Shown here: positions 1 to 8,193 of the stretch, piece by piece | Numbering within the stretch: the first letter of the stretch is position 1 | How the letters are laid out: each line of letters opens with the position of its first letter | NCBI GenBank assembly: GCA_050184415.1 | Contig: JBFXAJ010000011.1 | Coordinates: 1-64,000, forward strand | DNA: 64,000 bases | Direction: 5' to 3' | Source of the DNA: JADLGL01 sp050184415 | GTDB lineage: Bacteria; Pseudomonadota; Alphaproteobacteria; Rhizobiales; Kaistiaceae | Position numbers and translations under genes: made by a program | Notes under the pieces: model-generated | Told to the model about the DNA's origin: nothing | What the model saw: only the letters and a program-made list of their open reading frames with translations | Database searches by the model: none

Positions 1-336
1 CGCGACACCTCCCGCCAGGGCCCGCGTCGGCACGGTCCTCGAGCCTTGGATACGATCCACCTTGCGGCGAACGTACTCGGGCGCTGCCTGCAGTCGGCCA
101 CCAAGTCTCCCGAGGGCGGCCGTGGAAAGGTCGACGCCAACGATGTGTCGTATCGTCTCCTCCCTGGCCAATCGTGTGAGGAGTGGGCCGTCGCCGCAAC
201 CGAGATCGAGGATCGTCTCAGAACCGCGGCGCAGCACAGCCTCGCGCACCGCCAGCAGCCGCTGCTCGTGCAGCCAGGTCGTCAAGCGGACGGCGCTCTG
301 CGCATCAAGTCGATGTCCTTCACCGGGATCGGCCAC
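1..336 (-). CDS. Hen1-like RNA 2'-O-methyltransferase, partial
   Basis: The reverse strand is open to the first base, so the 3' part of this gene lies outside the window. About 112 codons are visible. They contain a Rossmann-type SAM-binding motif I (DLGCGDGPLL) preceded by HEQRLLAVREA and followed by the acidic-loop strand IVGVDLS. This arrangement matches the methyltransferase domain of bacterial Hen1, which methylates the 3'-terminal ribose of RNA; the metal-binding residues that would prove it are off the edge. The frame has no ATG. The GTG ending at 336 is the first usable start, but the frame stays open upstream past the stop of the preceding gene at 398. A generic class I methyltransferase is the alternative. 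Confidence 0.55.
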   Translation of the reverse strand, partial: MADPGEGHRLDAQSAVRLTTWLHEQRLLAVREAVLRRGSETILDLGCGDGPLLTRLAREETIRHIVGVDLSTAALGRLGGRLQAAPEYVRRKVDRIQGSRTVPTRALAGGVA

Positions 337-397
337 ACCGAGGATATGCTCGATCGTGGCGATCGGCGACCCGTCGGGTGGAGTTGCAGAGTACCTC

Positions 398-1141
398 TCA
401 CAGGCTCTTCCTGGACGGCGGCTCGGCCGCGGTTCTGGCGAGATACACCGTTTGCGTGAAGGGACGGTTCTGAAGTGGGTTGTGGAATGTCACCGCTTCG
501 GCGCGGGCCTCGGCAAACACTTCGGCCAGCCGCGCGATGAACGCGTCGTCGGGTTGAGCATTGGACCAAAGGCCGAAGATGCCGCCTGGATGAAGATGGG
601 CCGCCAGTCTCCTGAGGCCGGCTGGCTCATAGAAGGTGGTGCTCCGCTCATCCAGCACTTCGTCGGGCGAATGATCGATATCCACGAGTATCGCGTGAAA
701 GCGCCGTTTAGGCGACTCCGGATCGAGACCTCCGTTGGAGGCAACAAGCGCGAAGAAATCGCCGCGCACGAAACGGCACCGCGGGTCGGCAATGAGACGC
801 GAACCGAGCGGTAGCAATCCCTGCTCGTGCCAATCGACGACAGCATCGAGCATCTCGACGACGATCATCGAGCGGACCCGCTCATGAGCAAGGACGGCAT
901 GTGCCGTGAAGCCGAGGCCAAGCCCTCCGACCACGACGTCGAGGTCCGATCCCGGGAGCTCGGCCAGCCCAAGGTCCGCGAGGGCGATCTCCGATGTCGT
1001 AAACAAGCTGGACATCAAAAACTCCTCGCCCAACTTGATCTCGAAGACATCGACCCCACTCGCAAGCTCACGGCGTCGGCGGAGGCTCAGCGTCCCGATC
1101 GGGGTCGAGCGATAGTCCAACTCTTCAAAGAGGCCGGCCAT
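398..1141 (-). CDS. Spermidine-synthase-like methyltransferase
   Basis: 247 residues from an ATG at 1141. The fold is that of the polyamine-synthase/SAM-dependent methyltransferase superfamily: the segment DLDVVVGGLGLGFTAHAVL is the nucleotide-binding motif I, followed by the acidic MIVVEML, and later ILVDIDHSP, where spermidine synthases have their catalytic Asp region. Proteins of this type are commonly annotated as spermidine synthase, but this one lacks a clear match to the full polyamine-binding signature, so the substrate is open. It sits directly upstream of the Hen1-like gene on the same strand, and the two may be co-transcribed. Confidence 0.6.
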   Translation of the reverse strand: MAGLFEELDYRSTPIGTLSLRRRRELASGVDVFEIKLGEEFLMSSLFTTSEIALADLGLAELPGSDLDVVVGGLGLGFTAHAVLAHERVRSMIVVEMLDAVVDWHEQGLLPLGSRLIADPRCRFVRGDFFALVASNGGLDPESPKRRFHAILVDIDHSPDEVLDERSTTFYEPAGLRRLAAHLHPGGIFGLWSNAQPDDAFIARLAEVFAEARAEAVTFHNPLQNRPFTQTVYLARTAAEPPSRKSL

Positions 1142-1203
1142 GGGCTGCGCCTATCTAGTGGGTTGCGCGGCAATGCTGGGGCATCACGTTGGCGGAAAAC
1201 GGC

Positions 1204-2055
1204 CTAACGGAATACCAGCACAGGGACCCGGCAGGTGCGAATGAGTTCGGAGGTGGTGCTGCCGATGATGAGGCTGTGCACGCGAGAATGGCCGTAGGCA
1301 CCCATGACGAGGAGATCGATGTCCGCGTGCGTCACCCGCCTCGAGATGACTTCCTCCGCCTGACCCGGTTCAACGGCCGTTTCCACCGTGACGCCCGAAG
1401 CCCTCAGGCCGGCCGCGGCCGCCTCCAAGCGTGCCATTGCCTCGCTGGACAGGTCGGCGACGGTGAGCAGGGTGTAGCGGAGGTCGGGTCCCAGCCTGCC
1501 GGCGGCAAGAAATTCCAAGGCCTTCGCCGCACTCCGTCCTCCGTCGAACGCGACCAGGACTCGGGTGATCGGGCGAAACGCACGCGAAGCGATCAATACC
1601 GGCTTGCGCGCGCCGCGGACGACACGCTCCAAATTCGAGCCGAGATGTCCTCGGGCGAAGTCAGCCGCCTCCCCGCGCTTGCCGACAACGATCAGGTCCA
1701 CGTCCCCTTCCTGGTCCTGGAGGGCCTCCACCAAATCGCCCTGCCGAAGGTTCACGCCCACCTCGGTGACGCCTACCTCAGCCAAGCGGGTCCGCGCCGA
1801 GTCGAGGATCACCCGTCCGCGCTTTTGCGCCAGCCGTGCCTTCTGCTCGTCAAGCGAGGCAAGCTCGGCAAGGAGAGTGTCCCGTGCATCCGCGCCGATG
1901 CTCCCGCTGATGTTGATTGGGATGCTTGACGTCTCCCGGCGACCGAGGACATGGAGCACCTTGACGGAAGCTCCGGTTCGACCGGCTACCCAAGCGGCAT
2001 GGTCGACGACGCTCTTGGAGTAGAGCGAGCCGTCGACAAAAGCGAGGATCAACAT
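1204..2055 (-). CDS. Universal stress protein, two Usp domains
   Basis: 283 residues with two tandem UspA domains. The first begins LILAFVDGSLYSKSV and the second about residue 163 with ITRVLVAFDGGRSAAKAL. The C-terminal domain ends with the ATP-binding pattern MGAYGHSR(x5)IGSTTSELI followed by VPVLVF, as in ATP-binding Usp proteins. The first domain has the related VGKRGEA(x5)GHLGSNLERVV. The gene starts 10 bases after the stop of the SulP transporter and on the same strand, so the two form a probable operon; SulP plus Usp pairs are frequent in proteobacteria. Confidence 0.85.
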   Translation of the reverse strand: MLILAFVDGSLYSKSVVDHAAWVAGRTGASVKVLHVLGRRETSSIPINISGSIGADARDTLLAELASLDEQKARLAQKRGRVILDSARTRLAEVGVTEVGVNLRQGDLVEALQDQEGDVDLIVVGKRGEAADFARGHLGSNLERVVRGARKPVLIASRAFRPITRVLVAFDGGRSAAKALEFLAAGRLGPDLRYTLLTVADLSSEAMARLEAAAAGLRASGVTVETAVEPGQAEEVISRRVTHADIDLLVMGAYGHSRVHSLIIGSTTSELIRTCRVPVLVFR

Positions 2056-2064
2056 CGTTCCTCC

Positions 2065-3549
2065 TCAGTGGCCCATGAGGCGCTCGAAGGCGCCGGGCTT
2101 GTCGTGGATGGCCAGTCTATCGACCAGCGTCTCGCTCGCGGCATTGAGACCGCGGATTTCCACTTGCGCCCCCTCTCGCCGGAACTTGAGGACGACCATG
2201 TCGAGCGCCGCGATGCTGGAGATATCCCAGATATGCGCGCCGCTCACATCGATAACGACTCTTTCTAGCACCTCCTTGAAGTCGAAGGCCCTCGCAAACG
2301 CCTCGACCGATGCAAAGAACAGCTGTCCTTCGATCGTGTAAGTCCGCGCCGAGCCGTCCGGCGACAGCGACGAGCTGACTCGGAAGATCTGCGCAATTTT
2401 CGCTGCGAAGAAGATGCCGGAGAGGAGCACGCCAACGAGCACCCCGATGGCCAGATTGTGGGTCCCCACAACTGCGGCGACCGTTGCCAGCATGACGACG
2501 GAAGAGCTGACCGGGTGACTGCGAAGATTGCCGAGCGACGCCCAACTGAACGTGCCGATCGACACCATGATCATGATCGCGACCAGCGCCGGCATCGGGA
2601 TCGCGCTGACCGCGTCGCCGAGAACAAGGATCATGAAGAGCAGCGATGCCCCTGCCGTGAAGGTCGAAAGGCGACCACGGCCACCGGACTTCACGTTGAT
2701 CACCGACTGTCCGATCATGGCGCAGCCAGCCATTCCGCCCAGGAAGCCCGTCGCCGTGTTGGCAATCCCCTGACCGACGCATTCGCGGTTCTTATCGCTC
2801 GGCGTGTCGGTCAACTCGTCGACGATCTGCGCGGTCATCAGAGACTCGAGCAACCCGACCACCGCCACCGCCACCGAGTAGGGAAGGATGATCATCAGGG
2901 TTTCGAAATTGATGGGCAGGTCGGGCAGCAGGAAAACTGGCAGCGTGTTCGGCAGGTCGCCCATGTCGCCCACGGTTCGAACATCCAGACCGAGAACCCA
3001 GGCCAGCGCCGTCAACACGACAATGCAGATCAGTGGCGAGGGTACGGCCTTCGTCACGCGCGGCAGCAGATAGAGCATCGCCAGTCCACCCGCCACCATC
3101 GCGTATGTCAGCCATGTCACCCCGATCAGTTCGGGGAGCTGCGCTAGGAAGATTAGGATCGCGAGCGCGTTAACGAAGCCTGTGATCACCGACCGGGACA
3201 CGAACCGCATCAAGTTCCCCAGCCCGAGAGCCCCAGCCAGGATCTGCAGAATCCCGGCGAGGATCGTTGCGGCTAAGAGATATTGAAGGCCGTGGTCGCG
3301 GACGAGCGTCACCATCAGCACGGCTGTGGCGGCCGTCGCCGCCGAAATCATGCCTGGGCGGCCGCCGGTAAAGGCGATGATCACCGCTATGGAGAAGGAA
3401 GCGTAAAGGCCAACCTGGGGATCGACCCCTGCGATGATCGAGAATGCTATCGCCTCTGGGATCAGGGCAAGCGCAACAACGACCCCCGCCAAAAGGTCGC
3501 CACGAATGTTGGAGAACCACTCCCGACGAAGGGAGAGAAGGAATGCCAT
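2065..3549 (-). CDS. SulP family anion transporter with STAS domain
   Basis: 494 residues from the ATG at 3549 (MAFLLSLRREW); an upstream extension of the same frame to 3777 has no transporter-like sequence. The N-terminal two thirds holds the hydrophobic SulP core, with DLLAGVVVALALIPEAIAFS and GGRPGMISAATAATAV as in sulfate/bicarbonate permeases. The last 110 residues form a cytoplasmic STAS domain (VIDVSGAHIWDISSIAALD). Family members move sulfate, bicarbonate or dicarboxylates with Na+ or H+; the substrate here cannot be read from sequence. The start context lacks a strong ribosome binding site. Downstream lies the Usp gene. Confidence 0.85.
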   Translation of the reverse strand: MAFLLSLRREWFSNIRGDLLAGVVVALALIPEAIAFSIIAGVDPQVGLYASFSIAVIIAFTGGRPGMISAATAATAVLMVTLVRDHGLQYLLAATILAGILQILAGALGLGNLMRFVSRSVITGFVNALAILIFLAQLPELIGVTWLTYAMVAGGLAMLYLLPRVTKAVPSPLICIVVLTALAWVLGLDVRTVGDMGDLPNTLPVFLLPDLPINFETLMIILPYSVAVAVVGLLESLMTAQIVDELTDTPSDKNRECVGQGIANTATGFLGGMAGCAMIGQSVINVKSGGRGRLSTFTAGASLLFMILVLGDAVSAIPMPALVAIMIMVSIGTFSWASLGNLRSHPVSSSVVMLATVAAVVGTHNLAIGVLVGVLLSGIFFAAKIAQIFRVSSSLSPDGSARTYTIEGQLFFASVEAFARAFDFKEVLERVVIDVSGAHIWDISSIAALDMVVLKFRREGAQVEIRGLNAASETLVDRLAIHDKPGAFERLMGH

Positions 3550-3891
3550 GGAGATCCGGAAGTTAAGGCGTGCCCCACGCCAGGCCGAGCCCCGCCATCG
3601 AGCGGGCGGCGGGCGTCTTTGGCGGCGTGAGGGTTGTTTTGTCCCAGGGATAGGCGCCGGGCCGAGCCACCCGAGGTGGCCTCGGGTCCGGTGGAGATCC
3701 TTGCTCTTTGAAGCACCATCGTCGAACGCGCAAGTCCGGAGCGGATTCACCGACCAAATGTCGCGGCTTCCCGACATCCAATGAATCGCCAGCGAGCGCC
3801 GAAGCGTCGAGGAACCAGACCATCACAACGACACGAATGACACTGGTACTCGAACCCTGAAGCGCTTCAGGCGCCGGAGTTGAGGCTTGTA
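3550..3891. other. Intergenic stretch, no gene seen
   Basis: About 340 bases between the SulP start and the mobile-element debris. No convincing coding frame is visible on either strand. It must contain the promoter of the SulP-Usp pair but no clear box stands out. Confidence 0.4.
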
Positions 3892-4020
3892 TCAAACCGC
3901 ATAGCGCAGGATGGCAGCCAACGGCTCCTGGTTCGGAATATCAGCCCGTCGCACCGCCAGAACCTTAGCGCCCGCGAGGATCGCGCGCCCGGCTAACTCG
4001 TCGATCACGCCGTAGCTCAC
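3892..4020 (-). pseudogene. 3' end of a truncated gene (possible baeRF-type protein)
   Basis: A 42-residue open frame ends with a TGA at 3892-3894 and reads VSYGVIDELAGRAI... to ...LAAILRYAV. The ending resembles the C-terminus of the bacterial eRF1-like (baeRF) family, which is a recollection of family pattern and not a search result. Its 5' part is missing and is replaced by transposase sequence, suggesting that an IS5-type insertion or deletion removed the rest. Confidence 0.3.
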
Positions 4021-4271
4021 CCGACAGGGCCTCGAAGATCGCGAACCAGACACCCTGCTGGCTCCAGCGGTGGTAACGGTTGTAGATCGTCGTGTAGGGC
4101 CGGCCCATAGGCCGCCGGGCAGTCGCGCCAGCGGGCGCCGCTCCTGAGCATGTGGATGATCCCGCTGATCACCCGCCGGTCGTCAACCCGACGCGCTCCA
4201 CTTCGACCCCGCGGCAGCAGCGGCTCGATCTTCGCTCAACCCTTCTCGTCCAGCCAGTACAGATACTTCAT
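4015..4271 (-). pseudogene. IS5-family transposase remnant
   Basis: Read on the reverse strand from 4271 the sequence gives MKYLYWLDEKG, a stop, then GRSGARRVDDRRVISGI and HMLRSGARWRDCPAAYGP, then after a frameshift TTIYNRYHRWSQQGVWFAIFEAL. These are the hallmark N-terminal segments of IS5-group (DUF4096-type) transposases. The in-frame stop, at least one frameshift and the absence of the catalytic half show that it is dead. It lies just outside the IS481 element. Confidence 0.75.
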
Positions 4272-4338
4272 CAACGTGCCCTCCCGGACACCTTGAATCA
4301 CATCCAGCTCGCAACCGGAATCCTAATTGAGTACGAAC

Positions 4339-4344
4339 CCTAGC
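4339..4344. repeat. Left target-site duplication of IS481 element (CCTAGC)
   Basis: CCTAGC directly abuts the left inverted repeat and is repeated exactly at 5365-5370. The transposase stop codon lies inside it. Confidence 0.75.
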
Positions 4345-5305
4345 TGTTTAGTCCCGAGGTCAAGTGGGTAGGGTCTCTGGAGAAGGGGTTTGGGTCATCT
4401 GCCCAAGCTTTGCAGATGGCTTCGTAGGGTGTGAGGCCTCGGAGGGTCTTGAGGCGCTTGGCGAAGTTGTAGGCGTCGAGGAAGGCAGCGAGATGGGCTG
4501 TGATCTGCTGGTGGGAGGCGTAGTGGTATCGCTTGACGGTGGCGTCCTTGAGCGTCCGGTTCATGCGTTCGACCTGGCCATTGGTCCATGGGTGCTTAGG
4601 CTTGGTGAGGCGATGCTCGATGCCGTGCTCACGGCAGAGGCGGTCGAAGAGGTGGAGGCGATAGCGGGCAGTAGGACCTGAGCGGTTCTGGGGCATGTCG
4701 CCGAACTGGACACCGTTGTCGGTGAGCACGATGTGGATCTTGTAGGGGACTGCCGCGATCAAGGCTTCGAGGAAGGCCACGGCCGTGCCGACATTGGCGG
4801 CCTCATGCACCTGGGCGAAGGCGAACTTGGAGGTCCGGTCGATGGCGACGAAGAGGAAGAGCTTGCCCTCTTCTGTCCTCACTTCAGCAAAGTCGACGTG
4901 GAAGTAGCCGAGGGGATATCGCTTGAACGGCTGCCTCGCCGCCTTGTCGCCGGCGATCTCCGGCAGGCGGCTGATCCCGTGACGCTGGAAGCAGCGGTGC
5001 AGGGACGAGCGGGTCAGGTGCGGGATGGTCGCCTGCAAGGCATAGAGGCAATCGTCGAGGGGCAGGAGGGTATGCTTGCGGAAAGCGACCACGGCCGCCT
5101 CTTCCTCGGCGGTGAGCACCGTCGAGCGGGGGTTCTTCGGTCCCATGGGCGCATCATCGACAAAGGCGCGCTTGCGCCACTTGGCGACGGTCTTGTGATT
5201 GAGCCCATAGCGGGCGGCTAGCTCTTTGAGCGGAGCCGTCGATCGCTGTATCGCAGCTCGGACCGCGTGCGTCGTCGTGGCGCTGCCATGGAGTATCTGG
5301 CCCAT
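4340..5305 (-). CDS. IS481-family transposase
   Basis: 321 residues from the ATG at 5305. An N-terminal helix-turn-helix (LKELAARYGLNHKTVAKWRKR) precedes an rve-type DDE integrase core. The catalytic triad is visible as D in YFHVDFAEV, D in VLTDNGVQF and E in NGQVERMNRTLKDA. The C-terminus (YNFAKRLKTLRGLTPYEAI) is typical of the family. Notably the last codons run out of the element: the terminal residues LNS and the TAG stop use bases of the left target duplication (4340-4344), so the stop codon is supplied by the insertion site. Confidence 0.93.
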   Translation of the reverse strand: MGQILHGSATTTHAVRAAIQRSTAPLKELAARYGLNHKTVAKWRKRAFVDDAPMGPKNPRSTVLTAEEEAAVVAFRKHTLLPLDDCLYALQATIPHLTRSSLHRCFQRHGISRLPEIAGDKAARQPFKRYPLGYFHVDFAEVRTEEGKLFLFVAIDRTSKFAFAQVHEAANVGTAVAFLEALIAAVPYKIHIVLTDNGVQFGDMPQNRSGPTARYRLHLFDRLCREHGIEHRLTKPKHPWTNGQVERMNRTLKDATVKRYHYASHQQITAHLAAFLDAYNFAKRLKTLRGLTPYEAICKAWADDPNPFSRDPTHLTSGLNS

Positions 5306-5364
5306 AATGCCTCCCGGAATGTGGGATCAGTTAAACTGATTCCCTCACACTCCGGGACCAGACA
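4345..5364. mobile_element. IS481-family insertion sequence, apparently intact
   Basis: A 1020-bp element bounded by imperfect terminal inverted repeats: the left end begins TGTTTAGTCCCGA and the right end, read inward, TGTCTGGTCCCGG (10 of 13 matching). A 6-bp direct duplication CCTAGC flanks it. It carries one full-length transposase. The clean duplication and intact gene suggest a fairly recent insertion. It has entered between an IS5 remnant and an RHS-repeat remnant. Confidence 0.85.
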
Positions 5365-5370
5365 CCTAGC
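5365..5370. repeat. Right target-site duplication of IS481 element (CCTAGC)
   Basis: Exact copy of 4339-4344, adjoining the right inverted repeat, which ends ...CCAGACA at 5364. Confidence 0.75.
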
Positions 5371-5375
5371 GCGGC

Positions 5376-6060
5376 CTACAGCAATACCCGCTCCCCGTAA
5401 GGCTGGAAGCGTTGGCGAAGAGCTATCGCGCCGGTGTCGTCGGTCTCGAACAGGATCGTCGCTAGCTGATCGCGATGGACGAAACAGACATTCGATCCGA
5501 CGATGCGAACATCCGGGTTGGGGACCTTGATATAGGTGCCAGCCGGATTGATTTCCGTCGATCCGAGCATGAACGAGGTCTCAACCGGCCCTGAGATCGG
5601 GGTCACCACCGTCTTGATGCGGTCACCGTCAGGCGCGTAGGCGTAGGTCGTTGCTGCCATCGCCGTGACTACTTCTATCAGACGGTTCTCGCCATCATAG
5701 GTGAGCGCCCGCCCGGCCCCGGTGAGCACGTTGCCGACATCGTCATACGTGTAGTTGTTGCTGCCCGCGGTGGTCACCGCATGCGGACGCGGCTGGCCTG
5801 GCACCGGGTAGGAGTAGGAGCCCACACCGGAATTGGTCAGCATGTTGCCAGCAGCGTCATACGAGAAGGCACGGCTCGAGCTCCCGTCGTTGGCATTGGC
5901 CGCAGAAAGCAGCCGGTCGATGCCGTCATACGTGTAGGTCCAGCTCTCGGCGTTCGGGGCGACGACCCGGGTCAGCGCCCGGCCGGCGGCATCACGAGTG
6001 TACGTGACCGACTGCAGTGTGGTGCTGGAGAAGGAGGTGTCGACCTCCATCAGCGGCCCG
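5376..6060 (-). pseudogene. RHS/YD-repeat protein, C-terminal fragment
   Basis: About 225 residues with repeated YD-type units (TYTYDGIDRLLSAAN, FSYDAAGNMLTNSG, YTYDDVGNVLTGAG, LTYDGENRLIEV) and an end resembling the RHS core boundary (HRDQLATILFETDDTGAIALRQRFQPYGE). It has a stop at 5376 but no start: its upstream side joins directly to integrase-like sequence in the same frame near 6060. The N-terminal part and any toxin tip are missing. RHS proteins are large surface or secreted toxin-delivery proteins; this piece is a relic. Confidence 0.75.
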
Positions 6061-6548
6061 CTTGGCGTCCCTTCCCTTGTACTCCTCGATGAAGTCGGTG
6101 AGCTCGCTCTTGCCGATCTCATCGAGCGCCCAGTCGCCCCACCGAGCGATGAGAACGCGCCGGATGGCGCCGGCGGGCTGGGCGCCGAATCGAAGACCGA
6201 CGACATGTCCGGCGATGTAGTCCTCGGCGGCCGTGCCGAAGGTGGCGACTTTGAACGTCCGGCCACGCTTCGGCGGCTTCCGCTGGAACTTGTGCCTCGA
6301 GTGGAATCCCATGCGCTGCCGAGCTGTCTCGCGGGCCTGGAACAGCGACATGGCGGGATAAGTCCGAGCTGCCGTTCCTTTTTCTTTCGGACGAAGCGCT
6401 TTCGAAGGAGAAAGGTTCGCGCACCGGAATCGTCGACACGAACGAGGAGGCCGGGCACGACGTCATCCTCGACGGTGTAGCGCTTTCCGGGCGCGGCGGG
6501 CTTTGCAGCCTGCATGAACTGGTGGGTCAGGTGACGTCGAGCAGGCAA
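6060..6548 (-). pseudogene. Tyrosine integrase, N-terminal remnant with frameshift
   Basis: Translation from a TTG at 6548 gives LPARRHLTHQFMQAAKPA, then KRYTVEDDVVPGLLVRVDDSG, the arm-binding (DUF4102-type) N-terminus of P4-like integrases. Near 6353 the homology moves by one base into another frame (AMSLFQARETARQ, then TFGTAAEDYIAGH, the core-binding domain) and is then lost at the RHS junction near 6060. The catalytic domain is absent. It is a second integrase, distinct from the intact one at 8123-9403. Confidence 0.7.
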
Positions 6549-6738
6549 CGGCGTTCCTCCAACTGCCCCACGGAAGGCTCCCAGCCCGCCATAGAATCGC
6601 CAACCCCCGCGGCTAAGGAGATCGCCGTCGGGCGAAGCGCGGTCTCCCGGCAATCCAACAGGAGAGGGACTCCCAGCCTCGGCTTCGGGGATGTCTCTTC
6701 GCGAGCTCCTCGGCGCCTTGGCGCACTCGAAGGAGCCT

Positions 6739-6939
6739 ATGAAGAACTTCGTCATCGCATTTGTCAGCGTCCTCACCGTCGCCTGCGGCGCCGCCGCGAT
6801 TGGTCTGGCGGTCTACGGCCCGGACCCCCTTCCCCCTGACCTGAAGCAGATCCTCGACGCATGCCTGTCGATCGCGGTAAGCGGCATGCTGACTCTGCTC
6901 GGGATCATCGGCAGGGTCTTCCTGCAGCCGCAGCGCTGA
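6739..6939 (+). CDS. Small two-helix membrane protein
   Basis: 66 residues. AAGGAG at 6730-6735 sits at good distance from the ATG at 6739, which decides the start. Residues 3-25 (FVIAFVSVLTVACGAAAIGLAV) and about 43-60 (LSIAVSGMLTLLGIIGRVF) are two hydrophobic helices separated by a short polar loop with LPPDLKQILDAC. I do not recognise a family. Size and setting among phage debris would fit a holin-like or accessory membrane protein, but this is only inference. Confidence 0.5.
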   Translation: MKNFVIAFVSVLTVACGAAAIGLAVYGPDPLPPDLKQILDACLSIAVSGMLTLLGIIGRVFLQPQR

Positions 6940-6987
6940 GTCGGACGGAGGAGCTTCGGCTCCTCGTCCATTCCTGAAGGGATCGGA

Positions 6988-7413
6988 ATGAGGACTTTGA
7001 TCGGGGCGCTTGTCGCGATTTTGCTCGCGGCGGCCATACCTGGCTGGACGAACGAACCGCCACCGCAGATGTGCTTTCCCGGCCAGCGCTACACTCCCGA
7101 CAAGACCTGCATCGTCGATGGCGATACGCCCTGGCTCTCCGGTGAGAACATCCGGCTTGAAGGCTTCGACACGCCGGAGCCGCAGACCGCAATCTGCGGT
7201 GGGGCCTTCGAGGTCGAGCTGGCTCACCGGTCCAGCGCACGGCTGCTCGAGCTTCTCAACGGCAACATTTGGACGATCGAGCGATTCGGCTTCGACCCCA
7301 ACGGCCGGCGCCTCGCAACGATCCGGATCCGCGGTATCAACGTCGGGGATATCCTCATCGCCGAGCGGCTGGCGAGGTCATGGCCCTATGGGAATGAGTG
7401 GTGGTGCCGCTAA
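6988..7413 (+). CDS. Secreted thermonuclease-like (SNase) protein
   Basis: 141 residues with an N-terminal signal sequence (LIGALVAILLAAAIPGWT). The mature part resembles the staphylococcal-nuclease fold: VDGDTPWLSGENIRLEGFDTPEP corresponds to the family's DGDT...R..GIDAPE segment, followed by AFEVELAHRSSARLLELLN and RLATIRIRGINVGDILIAERLAR. The protein probably cleaves nucleic acid outside the cytoplasm. The ATG at 6988 is preceded by AAGGGA. A partial second copy of its 3' half follows at 7590. Confidence 0.7.
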   Translation: MRTLIGALVAILLAAAIPGWTNEPPPQMCFPGQRYTPDKTCIVDGDTPWLSGENIRLEGFDTPEPQTAICGGAFEVELAHRSSARLLELLNGNIWTIERFGFDPNGRRLATIRIRGINVGDILIAERLARSWPYGNEWWCR

Positions 7414-7893
7414 ACCGCTCCCCTCAGGACCGCATCGACCTCCTCCTGCGCACCGTCGACCCCAACAGGCTTGGAGTTGCCCTTGCGGGACGCGACAAGC
7501 GATGAATGCACGCCATCGAGCTCACGGAGGGCACTTCGCTGCGAGCTTGAAAGGCATGCGTTGCTCCAATGAAAGAGCCGGCTGGCGGATGGTCCAGCGC
7601 GCGGTTGCTTGAGCTTCTTAACGGCAACATTTGGACGATCGAGCGGTTCGGCTTCGACCCGAACGGCCGGCGTCTCGCAACGATCCGGATCGGCGGTGTC
7701 GACGTCGGGGACATCCTAGTCGCCGAGCGGCTCGCGCTGGTGCAGGCCAGATGGGGTGCATCAATCACGAGGCCAGATGGCTTTCTATTTGTACGCCACA
7801 GTATCCTGTTGTCCGACATCTGAATTTCCGCCCTTCCCTTTCGGGGCCTATCGCGCTCATTTCCTCAAGAGGAAGAGCTGAGCTGAGGAGACG
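7414..7893 (+). pseudogene. Partial tandem copy of the nuclease gene within a gene-poor stretch
   Basis: Bases 7590-7741 repeat 7235-7387 of the nuclease gene with scattered substitutions (for example GNIWTIERFGFDPNGRR is identical in both). The copy lacks the signal peptide and the DGDT half. An open frame from the ATG at 7569 (84 codons to 7823) runs through it but its two ends are unrelated to the family, so I treat it as a broken duplicate. The rest of the stretch shows no other gene. Confidence 0.65.
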
Positions 7894-8193
7894 ATGATGG
7901 CACACCGAAATAACACTCCAATCAAGCGGACCATCCGTCGACAGCAACTGCGCGAAGTGGTGCCGCTCGCCGACAGCACCATCTACGAGATGGAACAGCG
8001 AGGAGAGTTCCCCCGGCGCTTCGCTCTCTCGCCGCGCTGCGTCGTATGGGATCTGGCGGAGGTCGAAGCCTGGTTGGCCTCCCGCCGATCAACTCCAATT
8101 GTCCGCGCGCAATCACCGGATGTCAGCCAACGGCGGTCGCGCCCTGTTCGAGAGCCGGGTCTGGCTCGAGCAGCGGCATCGAAGGCGGGATGA
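7894..8193 (+). CDS. AlpA-family phage regulatory protein
   Basis: 99 residues from ATG 7894 (a second ATG follows at once) behind GAGGAG. The core IKRTIRRQQLREVVPLADSTIYEMEQRGEFPRRF, then WDLAEVEAWLASR, is the winged-helix pattern of AlpA/MerR-like excisionase regulators that control integrase genes in prophages and genomic islands. It converges with the integrase, overlapping its 3' end by 71 bases. A role in excision or in regulating island genes is likely. Confidence 0.8.
   Translation: MMAHRNNTPIKRTIRRQQLREVVPLADSTIYEMEQRGEFPRRFALSPRCVVWDLAEVEAWLASRRSTPIVRAQSPDVSQRRSRPVREPGLARAAASKAG

Noticed and set aside
5376..6776. A single 466-residue protein on the minus strand
   Set aside because: The halves belong to unrelated families (integrase start and RHS end) and the integrase part changes frame within it, so it is a chimera of two relics.
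7569..7823. A second functional nuclease
   Set aside because: Only the 3' half of the family is present, with no signal peptide and no DGDT region.
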